This document shows, one piece after another, positions 1 through 10,906 of a stretch of 64,000 nt of DNA. Within the stretch, counting starts at the first letter, position 1; every line of letters begins with the position of its first letter. The stretch spans positions 29,982,283 to 30,046,282 of the forward strand of contig OU612066.1 in the NCBI GenBank assembly GCA_914767715.1. Direction: 5' to 3'. The DNA is from Membranipora membranacea. Taxonomy: Eukaryota > Bryozoa > Gymnolaemata > Cheilostomatida > Membraniporidae. The position numbers were made by a program, and so were the translations under genes. Under the pieces are notes generated by a model, which saw only the letters and a list, made by a program, of their open reading frames with translations, was not told the origin of the DNA and did not search any database.

Positions 1-122
1 CGCCCTCTCGGAAAAAATAAAAATGCTCCAGTTATAAGGCACCCCACAGCTATAAGGTAAGGTGCCTTTTAAGTGAAGCATCGTAAACTGACCTCTCCGT
101 TAAAGTCTGACAGTTTACTCAA

Positions 123-265
123 GAGAGAGAGAGAGAGAGAAGATGAGATTTTGATTGATGAATAACTTTAGGTATCGGCCAAACAGTGCAAACAGAGGGG
201 CTCGAATCCAGGACCTTGTTATTCCAAGTCAGACGCTGCTAACGCTGAGCTATCTCTGATAACTT
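123..265 (-). repeat. tRNA-derived SINE with (TC)n tail, copy 1
   Basis: Read on the minus strand this has a Pol III A-box-like segment at 234-252 and a B-box (GGTCCTGGATTCGAGCC) at 199-215, tRNA spacing between them, then a body of about 50 bases ending in a TC microsatellite (123-142 on the plus strand). The anticodon stem is imperfect, so it is a tRNA-derived SINE and not a working tRNA gene. The same element lies in unit 3 at 35424-35650. Confidence 0.6.
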
Positions 266-1134
266 ATAAGTTGCAGAGCTCCAACGTAAATATAAAAATT
301 CTTTAAATGATAGCTGTGCCCATATTCTCCTTCATTTAAAAGGCGGGCACCCTATAGGTGAGGTATTACGGTAGAACAAACCAGCTACTTACACTGATAG
401 TCTTAAATATTAAATAGTCATTAAAATCATGTTTACTCTGTTAGCCTTGTCACGCAGCTACTTTTTGTTTTGTAAGCCGTGTGACGAAGCTATACTCAGT
501 AACTGAGTAGTTATTACTCATTCCTTGCTATGTAAGTGATGCGCTCACCAAGGAACCGCTAGGGTTATTGGGATTTGGCCTATGAATAGACCAAGCCTTA
601 GAGGTTACTAATACAAATGCAATGACTTGCAACCAATGAACTAAGGTTTAGTTCATTGTTGCAACCCTGTTGTTTTGTTGCTCAAAGGTAATTAATGAGG
701 GAGAAGATAAATCCGAATTTCATGGTTTCTGGAGTACAATAGCTCAATCAGCGAACAAATTCAAATCCTAAATCTTCTTCTAGCTCACCACAAATGTGAA
801 AGATAAGATTTCCTAGCTTTGTCAAGGCTTAGGGTTTCCCTCTTCAGGGTTTCTTTGATGTGACCTTTACTGTATGAATGGGCTCAGTGGGATTCCCATT
901 TGTTTATTATTTGTGGATAGCTGGGACAGGATTTTGGATTTGAAGATGTTACTGAATGAGCTGCCGGTGACTGAATCCATCCAAGTCTGAACAACTTAAG
1001 TTTGCATGGCATCCAGTGGCTGTAAATTGCCATCTTCTTGCATAAAACGCGTCCGGACACGAATACAGTTGAGGCGGATGCATCCGTAACCGAGGATGAT
1101 GAGTTGTAGACACTAATCATTGGGTGACAATCCA

Positions 1135-1315
1135 ATCCTGATGGGTTTGTTACAGCAAATTTAACTGCTCAAAACTATTACTGATGGGTTTGTTACTGCT
1201 CTAAGCCTATCCATGTGGGATTGTTACAGTAAGGACTAAGGAGCATCTCCTTGGATACAGCAATTATTACTGCTTCAAGCCCATCCGGCTGGGTTTGTTA
1301 CAGAAGAAAATTTCT
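1135..1315. repeat. Degenerate minisatellite (also at 17967-18135 and 36785-36960)
   Basis: Around four copies of a 60-70 base pattern in which a 'CCATCC...GGGTTTGTTACAG' core is followed by 'TTACTGCTC.AAGCC'. The copies are uneven and diverged, and the block is retained in all three units, so it predates the segmental duplication. Confidence 0.5.
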
Positions 1316-1949
1316 ACTACGAGCCTCACCGGATGAGTATGGAGTGAAATGGATGGCCAGTTAGCACTGCTGGATGGGTATTTGTCATGAGCGGATGGCC
1401 CTTTCACTGAGTGATGTGGTGAGGATGGCCATTTACCACAAAGCCCATTTACCATTTCGTGGCACAACATTGGCAAGGTGTATGCCATGACACTGTATGG
1501 AGCATTATAGCATTGAAATGATGCATTTAATTGTGGATGATGTTATGAGATTTAATTGTGTAGTAGCAATGGTATTATCATTGACTTGCAGTCCACATAT
1601 CAGGCTTTTTTATAGATAACTCGGATTAATTCAATTCGATCGGATACTTTGAAAATTGCATTAAATTTGGTAATTTGCTGTGAACAGTTTGGTAAATAAT
1701 TTCCATCAAATTGTTGTTTCTAAGACAAATCAACATCAAATTGAGAACAAGTTGCTGCTGATTGTATGTAAGGCAGTATAAAACGCAAACCACCAGATCA
1801 AAAATTGATCGAGTTGTCAACAAAAGATCAATCAATGATGACATCATTACTACTACACAATCAAATGTCATCACTTCACCCACATCTTAAATGCTTCATT
1901 TTAGGGCTGATTTAGCTGTTCATGGTGTTCTCTCTGGGTCTATGTAGCA

Positions 1950-1999
1950 TTATCTCAAAGGTCCTTGTTATGTTTTGAAAAAAAGGGCCTTTGAGATAA
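1950..1999. repeat. Short hairpin kept in all units
   Basis: Arms TTATCTCAAAGG and CCTTTGAGATAA surround an AT-rich loop of about 26 bases. The same hairpin is at 18841-18890 and 37647-37696. In unit 3 a change in the left arm (GGTCC to GACCC) partly alters pairing at the base of the loop while the outer stem stays. No function is evident. Confidence 0.55.
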
Positions 2000-3533
2000 G
2001 CCTATGAGAGAACTTGCTCTAGGCCAACATGTACTATGATGCGCTAATAAGAATGGCATTGGTGGAGCGGAATGAGATGCATGTGTATGACAATAGTGAA
2101 TAACAGGTTGCTAAATTGTCCCATTATCCTAAATGATTTCCTATGATTATGGGATGGCACAATCAGTTGGATTGCTCCATAGTTGGTGCCAGTATAGAAG
2201 TCACATCGTATAGGGATAGCATTCACATGGCCTTAATGGCCAAGGTTAATCAGATATATAGAGTTACCGAGTAATTAAACTCTTCACATTACTCTGCTGG
2301 TATCCATCATGGTTTGGTCTTTCAATGAGACTGATACAGAGTTCGTCAATTTGGGTGAAGCAAAAGATTAATGTGATTTAACCGAACAATGAATATGAAA
2401 ACTCTAGAACTAGATAAATTCAAATCCAATTTGCCTGCATTCAGAGTTTTAAGCCGCCAACCATCAACATGCTTACCACTAGAATGTGAATGACCAGAAT
2501 GCAGGGAAATTTGATAAAACTAGAATAATATAATAACAATGACAATGTTATAATTTAAATGAACAAACTTTTGGTGACACAATGTGAATAACAATAAGTA
2601 TTCAAAGTAGCACAAACCACCTAAAATCCTAATGGAAAGAAAGCCTCAGGCGCAGAAATGTTATGCCTACCTGTTTCAAAACCTCCAGATAGCATCTTTT
2701 GAAGTCCTTTTAATTTTGAATATTTATTTCTAGGTTTAAAAATACACCGAACCAAAGACATAATGATGATGTCCTGTAATCATATTTATGGAAGACCACA
2801 GCCTGAGATTGATTCCTGCACAACAGCTCGTTCAGTTTTAAGCAATGGTTGTGGCACATGCTTTTAATGCTTACAAAACACCATAATACCGCTCAGATTG
2901 TCTGGTGATTGATTGATCTTAACATGACTAGCGATAAATGTTCACTGGTATTCAAAAGGTTTAAGAACATGACATTTTTTTTCTGATTTTCTTGGGGCGT
3001 TTCTTCTGATTTAAGGAACATAACCAATATCCATGTACTCTTATTATTCTGTATTTACAAACATGTACAATCATGTTTGTTCCAAAAATATGAACAGTTT
3101 AAGCAATCTCAATGGGATGTCGCCAGCAGTTTTGCTCTGTGTGTTTGACGTAAAGTAAAAACGCTTACATGACATCAAATACCAAATTTGAACACAAAAA
3201 GACGCAGAAATGAGAAGGTTAAAATTTTGAATAAGGTAGCTTTGAAAGATGATAGATTGAGTTGCACTTTATCTACATAGGGAGTTGCTCCCCTTCCATT
3301 GTTAATGAGCCAATGTCAAATAGCAATCCGTCGTGAAATCGAATTGGTCAAACCCTGATTAAATTGTTAGGCAACATTACTCAGTACGGATGCATTTAAT
3401 AGGGTGTATACAGGGTAGACTATTTAGTCATTGCTTTGCAGGTTCCTGACCATTTTGGGAGCGGTTGTGGGGAGAAAGAATATTGATTCAGGCTATGCAG
3501 TTTCATATTGGATTCTTTCACAAATCTAAAAGA

Positions 3534-3772
3534 GCGATACGGAAAGTTGAAGGTTGTCTTTCTCCTGTGTGTGTTCTCAGTGCCGTGTCATACATTGTTG
3601 TGCGCTTCTGAAAGGGCAACAATATTTCTCCAGTGGGTGTCGTTGTGTGCTCCATCATACTTTGATAGAGTGTACTTCTAAATTGTAGTATTGGTAAGCA
3701 AACGGGTTTTCTTCTGTATGTTTCAGAATTTGTGCCTGCAAGTTTGTCTGTTGTGCATTTCCGACAGGGCCC
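3534..3772 (-). pseudogene. Decayed zinc-finger tail, unit 1
   Basis: Just past the stop of the unit 1 zinc-finger exon, the minus strand still shows zinc-finger traces. In a shifted frame there is a CPE-type finger start followed by NAQQTNLQAQILKHTEEN, where a knuckle cysteine is now Gly, then a further linker-like stretch (RTHTGERQ). The likeliest reading is that the array was once longer and lost its reading frame at the last linker. Equivalent remains follow the stop in units 2 and 3. Confidence 0.6.
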
Positions 3773-5551
3773 TCAGGGCAAGCATATTCTTTCTCTAGTA
3801 TGTGTCAGACTGTGCCTTTTCAAGCTAGATTGTCGTGCGCAACTGTAAGAGCATTCAGGGCAGGCAAACGGTTTTTCTCCACTATGTTTAAGAATGTGCC
3901 TTTTCAAGCTTACTTTTTGAGTGCATCTAAAAGGGCATTCAGGGCACGCAAATGGTTTTTCTCCAGTGTGTCTCATAATGTGCTTTTTCAAGCTCTCCTG
4001 ATGAGCGCAACGAAAATGGCATTGAGGGCAAGCATATGGTTTTTCTCCAGTATGTTTCAGAATGTGCCTTTTTAAGTTTTCTGAGTGAGCGCATCTAAAA
4101 GGGCATTGGGGGCAAGCATATGGTTTCTCTCCAGTATGTGACTATCTAAATGTTGTTGGTGTGTGGCTCTATAGGGGCATTCAGGGCAAGCAAATTTTTT
4201 CTTCTTTTTTCTTGTATGTGTCAGAATGTGTACTTTCAAATGGGCTTGTTGTGCCGTTCTAAAAGGGCATTTGGGGCAAGCAAAAGGCTTTACAGTCAAG
4301 GAACCATCAAGCTCTACCATTATATCATTTGGAGGTTCAGGTTCCTGCTTCTGTCCCTCATTGATTCCTTCACCATAGTTATACTCTACTGGTTCCTGAG
4401 CGTCACAGTCAATAAGTCTATAACTACTAATATGTACTACGGGTACATCAGCATCAATATCAGTCATTGGGGAGTATTCAGTGTCACCAGTTGGTGAGTA
4501 TTCAGGTAGGCTTGCGTCGAACTCTGAGGTACACTCTACCTTAATAGTATCCATGTGTGCTGCGGACTCAATCACTCTTTCTGCATTAGATATTTGATCA
4601 TCATGTGATGACACTGCAGCGAGGCTGTATTTGATTGGTATACTAACTGGATGGTTAGACTGTATAGTCTCTTCTTCAGACTCACTGATACTGCAGTCTT
4701 CATCCTGTGCAGCTTCTGTTATAAAAATAATGTATATGATAACTCATCATAAAATGCAGGACGTATAAGACCAAATTTTTGATGTTTGGATCTGCTCCTA
4801 GTCTGGTATTCAGCCAAACATTGGGGGCCCTCATATGTGTACTCTGATAACCTACTGTGCAATTCAATGAGGTAGACATAGACAAAACATACTTTGTCGA
4901 TGATGGTGAATCACAGACATGACCAAAACATGACTTGATGCGCATAATGACCACATAATTGGAAGAGTTGTATTCGATTCCCCAGGGTTTGATCAGAGAC
5001 AAAGACGCTGTAGATATGATACCATAAGCACACCCTGATAACGGGCTCTGATGCCATGATGAGAAATCTAGTTACCATAACTACATATTTAACATTCACT
5101 TCAAACAACTATTTTTTCATTGGGAATTACCTTGGATGAGATTCTTAAAATTGGCTTCTATTTGTTCTTGTATATGAACAGATAGTCCACCATGCAGTGA
5201 TAGGATTTCGTTCCTACCATCACCACACTTGGAGGCTAAGAATGCGACTTGGTATCCTTGTTGGCGCACAGACTCAACCTGAAAAAAAGAAGGTTATTTG
5301 GCATTCAAGTATATAATTCTGAATATAACAATAATTTCCTTTAATTTCATATTTTCCAATTGCACCTTTGACTCTGGTCTCCAGTTTATTTAGTTTAAAC
5401 TAATAATCCACTATTGTTTTGATGAGAAAAATATCATGTAGAATATAGGTAGTAATCAGATAAAAAAGTAAGATGACAAACTCACCACTCCTGAGAGAAG
5501 CTGACTGATGAATGCTGATAATTTTTGTTCTGCATCAGCGCTTGACTCCAT
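3773..5551 (-). pseudogene. C2H2 zinc-finger gene, unit 1 (frameshifted)
   Basis: Family role: C2H2 arrays bind DNA and usually act in transcription in the nucleus. Three exons are visible: 5551-5486 (start MESSADAEQKLSAFISQLLS), 5278-5131 and 4715-3773, with GT-AG junctions and phases 0 then 1. Exon 3 begins with an acidic segment (SISESEEE) and then the finger array. Compared with units 2 and 3 it lacks about 57 residues in frame, so the array starts directly at VKPFACPKC. A 10-base deletion between two 'ACATACTG' repeats near 4135 removes the Thr-His-Thr linker start and shifts the frame to a stop at 4072. In the restored register four more canonical fingers follow (4.13-3.79 kb). One linker is odd (HTRKKKKKFACP). 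The product as encoded has only two fingers, so I call it a pseudogene. A sequencing error at this one site is the alternative. Confidence 0.8.
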
Positions 5552-7017
5552 GGTATCATAAAATCATTTGTCTACAAAAAAATAGTTTCGCCATTGATAA
5601 AGGAGGTCCAGCTGTGTACATAAATAAATATTAAAACCAGTAATTTGCACTCATAAGCCCAACAACGCACGTAGACTTGTTTAGAGTGTGTTGAGCAGCG
5701 TCTCGACTAGACAGAAATGTTGTCGATAGAACCACAGAGAATCAGCTTTATGGTTGGTGCGGCTAATGGTGATATTTTTTTTCTTGAAATTTATTAGTAA
5801 AATGATACATTGAAATTAAGATAAAAAATGCAGCGGTGTGGATTGATAGTCTAAGCCAGACAGGTTGAGACGAGAGTGGCGACCAATTCATTAAACCAAG
5901 CTGACACCATCCTGATCCGACCATCAACCTGGGAGCCCAATCAACCAAATGCCCCCTACACCTACATCTTCAAACCGAGACTGAACACAGAGTGCCCAGC
6001 CTTTGGCACACTTCAGCACATATTGGCACACCGTCCAATGAGCCCGTGTTGATACACATTATTGTTATTCTATGGCCACAGTAGTTGGCTTGTAAGCACT
6101 TTGTATGATATACAGGATTGACTGATGGGTTAGTTTCGCAGCATCAACGGGTGTATGTCATCTGGGACTGGGAACCTCTCATTTCCTTTTACCTTTTGGA
6201 GTGCAGATAATATTTTGTTGATACTTATTTTGTCATTTGATCCTGTGTCGCATATGAATCAGTTGGCATGTTCCAACCTTCTATGTGTCATCGCCTGTCA
6301 TTATCAAACTGTTGGCCTTTGTCTGAAAATAAGTCACAATAAAACACTTCAGATTTGCTTCCGTCTTCAGTGACTTCGCAATTATCCATAATTATTCCTA
6401 TACTTCTTGAGCGCCGCTTGTAGAGAGTTCTCAGATAGTTGTTCCAGAATTTGTCTGCCTAGTGCCAGCTCAAGTTTTCTTCCTTGGGATGTCTAGCCTT
6501 TGAAGATTTGGGTTTTTCAGAGCCTAGTGTCTTTTTTTCTTTGCGAACATTTTTGTTGTTTATGGTTTATCACTGTGTACTTGAAATTGCTTAGTACTAT
6601 TCACCATTCTTTCGATAGTACGGACAGCTAACTATTCCCTTATTGTTACTGTGAGTCCAGCCTAGTTTTGTAGGTATTGTCCGTTCTGTTTAGGACTGTC
6701 AGAGTTATTTTCCACTTCTGTACAAGTTATTGCACTGTTGTCCCAGAGTAACCTGGAAACCAATCCACTCGGTCCTCTTCCAGTCTTTTACAAAAAAATG
6801 CCTGTTTTTTTAATACAGTTACCAAGGTATGTGATGATTGGGATGTCCTCTCTGGGGAGCTCCTATAAAGAGACATACTTAGTCATCTACTGTTTGGCTG
6901 TGCAGAAACGATGAAAGTGATGTTGAGATCACAGTGAAGTTGATAATGGTTACCTCCATTTCCACAAAGAAAGGTGATTTGCCCAAACAATTTTATTACA
7001 AAAAGAAGGTCACTTAC
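5552..7017. other. Intergenic DNA of unit 1
   Basis: This lies upstream of the zinc-finger start codon. I find no TATA box or coding exon that is convincing. Units 2 (24497-25931) and 3 (41327-44447) carry the same DNA, with a LINE inserted in unit 3. Compared with unit 2, unit 1 lacks a stretch of about 30 bases around 5785. Confidence 0.5.
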
Positions 7018-7180
7018 AATAAATCTCGACGTTTGGTTTCCAGCATGGTTCAATATTGAGTCGGTCCAGGTCTGATGATGTGCATCCAAATCGCCCAGTC
7101 AGACCCGTCAGACATTTGTAGTGATCAAGCTGTGTGTTGGCTCTGGAGATTGACAACATTGGCTTTTTGCACGCAGACAT
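7018..7180 (-). CDS. Candidate coding exon with three cysteines, unit 1
   Basis: A 163-base open stretch on the minus strand begins with ATG and ends at a GTAAGTG donor. It encodes MSACKKPMLSISRA... with the core CLTGLTGRFGCTSS and CWKPN. The same stretch, same length and same splice site, stays open in unit 2 (25932-26094) and unit 3 (44448-44610), with changes that are mostly single-residue. I do not recognise the family. No downstream exon is convincing: a possible acceptor near 6865 would create a stop immediately. It may be an exon of an unrecognised short gene, or a chance open frame kept by recent duplication. Confidence 0.35.
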
Positions 7181-7975
7181 AATATTGTTGGATGGGTAGT
7201 AAACTGAGCATGCTTACATTCACTTTTTATTGAAGTTTACTATTCCAAACTTATGGTCTCTTTTTTGACCTTGTGTAGCCTATTGATTATCATTGTTCTT
7301 TTGGTGAAGTAGAGCTACTCGTCCATTTCTTTTGGGTTGTTGTAGCTTGCTTTTAATTGGTATCTGTATTTTTTGCAGCCTCCGGGCCGCCCATATGGCA
7401 ACTAATTGCCTGTTGCATTACAAAAAATTATGCAGTTCTGAATGGACATTAAAATCCGTGGGTGTTGTTAAAATAGCAGCATTGTTCTTATATACAATAC
7501 AGCATTGTTATACAGCCAATATCGTTCCTTAATCCATTGTCAATGTATTAAATCAGACTAAAGTACCTAAACTTTGTCTTACAATGTGTTATATCTGGAT
7601 ATTGACATTTTAATTAAGGTTTCATTACCAGAGGAATGTCTGGACCCTTATGATTGATTTATGAGTAGATTGTGATAATTAAAATAATGAGCAATTAATT
7701 TCCCTGGTATGTTAATAATGTTTCCTTTTAATGCTGTGCATCACTTATGAGCATCATTTATAATGTAGTGTTCCCCTCACTATCGTCAGTTGTGATATTG
7801 GGATCGAGAATAAAAGATGTAACTATAACACCAATCAAAAAGACATCTTCTTTTCAGTTACATCGATTGCAACATGAGCTGCACCAACAAACCCTCTACT
7901 TTGATTTTTTCATAGAACTGGCTATTGCCCATACAGAACTGGACTTTTTCTGTAATCTGGGTAGTGGGTTGACAG

Positions 7976-8099
7976 CATGGGCCCCTGGGACCAGGGAGAA
8001 TGGAAGGGACTTACATGTCTTTACTTTGCCAATGTCCAGTATCAAGCACCCATACTGGACATTGGCAAAGTAAAGACATGTAACTCCCAGGGGCCCATG
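7976..8099. repeat. Long near-perfect hairpin, unit 1
   Basis: Arms of about 47 bases (core ACATGTCTTTACTTTGCCAA) are separated by a 9-base loop, CAAGCACCC. In unit 1 the left arm has an extra 19-base insertion near 7991. The hairpin recurs in unit 2 (28069-28180) and, in the cleanest form, in unit 3 (50320-50424). It resembles a small-RNA precursor or a tiny foldback element. Transcription cannot be judged from sequence. Confidence 0.75.
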
Positions 8100-9472
8100 G
8101 TTGACAGCACCACTTGACTTTTACTTAATGAGATGACTACCAAGAACGAACATATGTAGTTTCCAAGAGAACACACACCTTGATCTTTGTATGTTGTCTC
8201 AATTTATCGGCAACAGTTGAGTCAACTTGATTCTTTGAGTCAAAAAAGATATTTTCTCTGTTATTATAAAAAGATCAATCTGGCTCACTGTTACAACAAA
8301 TTCATGGCTTGATTGGTTAGTGTTTGCACTTGCGCAATTTGATTGGTCAAAGTAAATTCTACATTGTGGTTATCTTCTCACGACATAAATAAGCAATAGG
8401 ACCGACAACTCCTCTTTTTTAGAACAAAACATGTTTCCTAAGTTTGTACATGTAGTAAAAATGTATTTCCTGCGCACGGGTTTGGATGGGGTCGGGACTA
8501 TTGGTCTTGCGATTTATGTCACTAAGTTATGAGAGAAATATTCATGGAACATCTGCTGTTGAAAACTTATTAAATGTAATTTACGATGTAACTGCACTGT
8601 TTTCCTACTTGTTATTTTCTATCCCGTCGAGGTAGTCATAATAAAGCTTAGATGTGAGAAATAAATAATAATTATGTCCTTGGCCTGTGACAATTTTCAC
8701 AACATGATTGTGCACCATGCTTTTAACTGCTACCAAAACAACTTTTGAAATTTAGGCTAGGCAGTGATGGATTGTTCTTTACATGACCGCTGATAATAAT
8801 TTTGTCCCCAGCTTTTAGGTTTGGCTTCTGCGCAAGACCAGCTTGATATATTTTGAGGGGTGGTTGTGGCACAAGCTACCACCTGCTAACAAAAATAACT
8901 TGGGTATTTAGGCTAGGCGTTGATAGATTGTCCTTTACATGACCACGGACGATAGGTTACTGGCGTTCAAAGGGTTTGAGAACATTACATTTTTTTTCTG
9001 ATTTATTTGGGGCATTCGTTCTGATTGGAGAAAATAAATAACCAATAGCATCCATGTACTCATTGTAGTGTATTCAACTTACATGAGATATGCTGTGGTG
9101 CCCAGTATTGGTGCAACTTCTTTTGTCTTCTATCATTTTCTTCTCCTTCCTACGACAGCGTGATTATTAATGCCTCTTTCCCATGCATTCCCGGATGTAG
9201 CTTGAGTTCTTATGCAGCACTCTTATCTGTCCTTCCCTATTTACAACCTGCAGTCTATTATACCTTGCACTACACTCATAATATACATTTATTACTTTAC
9301 CATTACAAACATGTAAGATCATGTTCTAAAAGTAACTGGGATGTCACCAGCAGTTTTGCTCTGTGTGTGTGAGATCTCAACTAGCCCTTACAGCTCACAG
9401 CCAGGAGATTGTACTGTTTTACTAATTTAATGACTCTTTGACTGTTGCAAGATATTGTGTAATGTTCTAACT
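8100..9472. other. Non-genic DNA of unit 1
   Basis: AT-rich duplicated sequence with no credible exon. There is an internal partial repeat: 'TTTAGGCTAGGCAGTGATGGATTGT' near 8752 and a related 'TTTAGGCTAGGCGTTGATAGATTGT' near 8910. Unit 2 stops matching at 8787, where it has a deletion of about 3.2 kb. Confidence 0.5.
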
Positions 9473-9785
9473 GTGTGTAGTGTTAACCACAGGTGTTTAC
9501 CTGTGGACTTCACACCTTCTGGGGAGGAGGGGGCGGCTCCTTCTGCTTTGCGTGGGAGGTTGGCGTCCTTGCTGTGGGGATGTGGTTCGCTTCTTGTCGA
9601 GTAGGCTGCGTGTCTGGGCTTGCCCTGGGGACAGTAGCCTTCGTTTTCCCGATAATCGGATGGTCGCCATACTAGTCCTGGACTAATCTGACCATGCCGC
9701 TGCCTTATTTTATTTCAATATTTTAGTCCCTTGAGTTTAATTACAATAAATTGATGCAGAAACCAACAGAAAAAACAAAAAAACT
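9473..9785 (+). mobile_element. Unit 1-specific GC-rich insertion with A-rich tail
   Basis: Unit 3 reads straight through this point (about 51770), so about 310 bases are inserted in unit 1. The insert is much richer in G and C in its first 200 bases than its surroundings, contains a small perfect hairpin (CCACAGGT-GTTT-ACCTGTGG at 9487-9506) and ends in AAAAAACAAAAAAACTT. A short duplicate of flanking 'AACT' is possible. This fits a retroposed fragment of unknown source. Open frames in it resemble no family I know. Confidence 0.5.
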
Positions 9786-10906
9786 TATTGAATCTCACTT
9801 CATAACTTTTTCACACAAGGTGAAATGTTCTAACCAATTGACTAGCACTTGAATATCAAAAGATATTGTGGAAACGCTTTCAATGAAATTTCTCTTTGAT
9901 TTTTGTAATGGCATATTTTTGAATTGTATGCCCGGCAACATATAAAGGCGGGGAAAGCAAGAGGGGACCGGTTCTTTTTGGAGAGCCCTACGGAGCACAC
10001 AACGCTCTATTCTTTTAGAAACAAGCACATATTTTGGGGTGGATATGTAGTATTCTTTTTTGGGAACTGCTGTGCAGACGCCGTTATAGCTCTTCATGGT
10101 TTTTGTTTCAATTTTAGTTCACTATTCATAAAAATATAGTCAACAAAATATTTAAAATATGAGTCATTGATAAAGTCAGTGAACACCTAACATAACAAAG
10201 TGTAAGTGAAATGAATATCTGAGAATCAGTGATAAATAAATTCACCTATAAGGAGTGCTTTAAACTCCTAGCTACTGGTAACAAGTCCAAGTCACAAAGT
10301 TTTCTTGACTTCAAGTCGTTAGTAATTTTCTACCGCGAGGAAAATAAAAAGTATGTCTAATGTCAATTACTTACTTTATGTTATTATTTTCTTCCAGATC
10401 AAGTATATTGTGACGGAAATATCATCTATTGTCTTTCTATCCTTTTTATCCGCTTTATATATGTATACATTTTTATTGTTACAAAGATGTTCTCCCTGAT
10501 GTGCAAAGAAACCAAAACAAAAAGAAAATCGCAATAAAATCAAGGGAATAAAACTCAATTAAGATGTTTTGACGATGCAAATTTAAATGTACGTAGAGTT
10601 GTTGATGAACAAAGATGTTGATGAAGGTTGTTATAAGAAGTAGTCATATGAATCAAAAATAAGTTTTTGGGTGGATGTAAAGATGTGGGTATCACGACGA
10701 CAAAAGCAATGTCCAGTGCATGAAAAATCATTGATTATATAGCTTGGGCAAAGGCTTAGCAAAATAAAAGGCGAGATCTGACAATGTTTATGCTGCTTTA
10801 ATCTTGTACAATGACTCGACAGTTCACTATTTATGAAGCAACTAAACATATCAACATAATATATTCTAGCAATCCTTATGCAGGAATAAAATAATTGTTG
10901 TTAAGT

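Larger units (their letters stand above)
266..3533. other. Non-genic part of unit 1, downstream of the zinc-finger gene
   Basis: I see no credible coding exon. It contains a degenerate minisatellite at 1135-1315 (about four copies of a 60-70 base unit built around 'ATGGGTTTGTTAC') and a short hairpin at 1950-1999. The rest is AT-rich duplicated DNA shared with units 2 and 3. Short open frames here are not consistently kept between copies. Confidence 0.6.

Noticed and set aside
185-265. Functional tRNA gene
   Set aside because: A- and B-box-like parts exist, but the anticodon and acceptor stems do not pair properly. The same holds at 12578-12668, 45600-45660 and 57960-58040.
3800-4075. Plus-strand open frame across the zinc-finger exon
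   Set aside because: It is the antisense shadow of the minus-strand finger repeats, and similar shadows occur at 20282-20467 and 39761-40246.
7747-8073. Plus-strand frame of 108 codons reaching into the long hairpin
   Set aside because: The frame is not kept in unit 2 and differs in unit 3; its end is fixed only by the hairpin arm.
9480-9686. Two overlapping plus-strand frames in the GC-rich insert
   Set aside because: Both frames are open only because GC-rich DNA has few stops; neither resembles a protein family.
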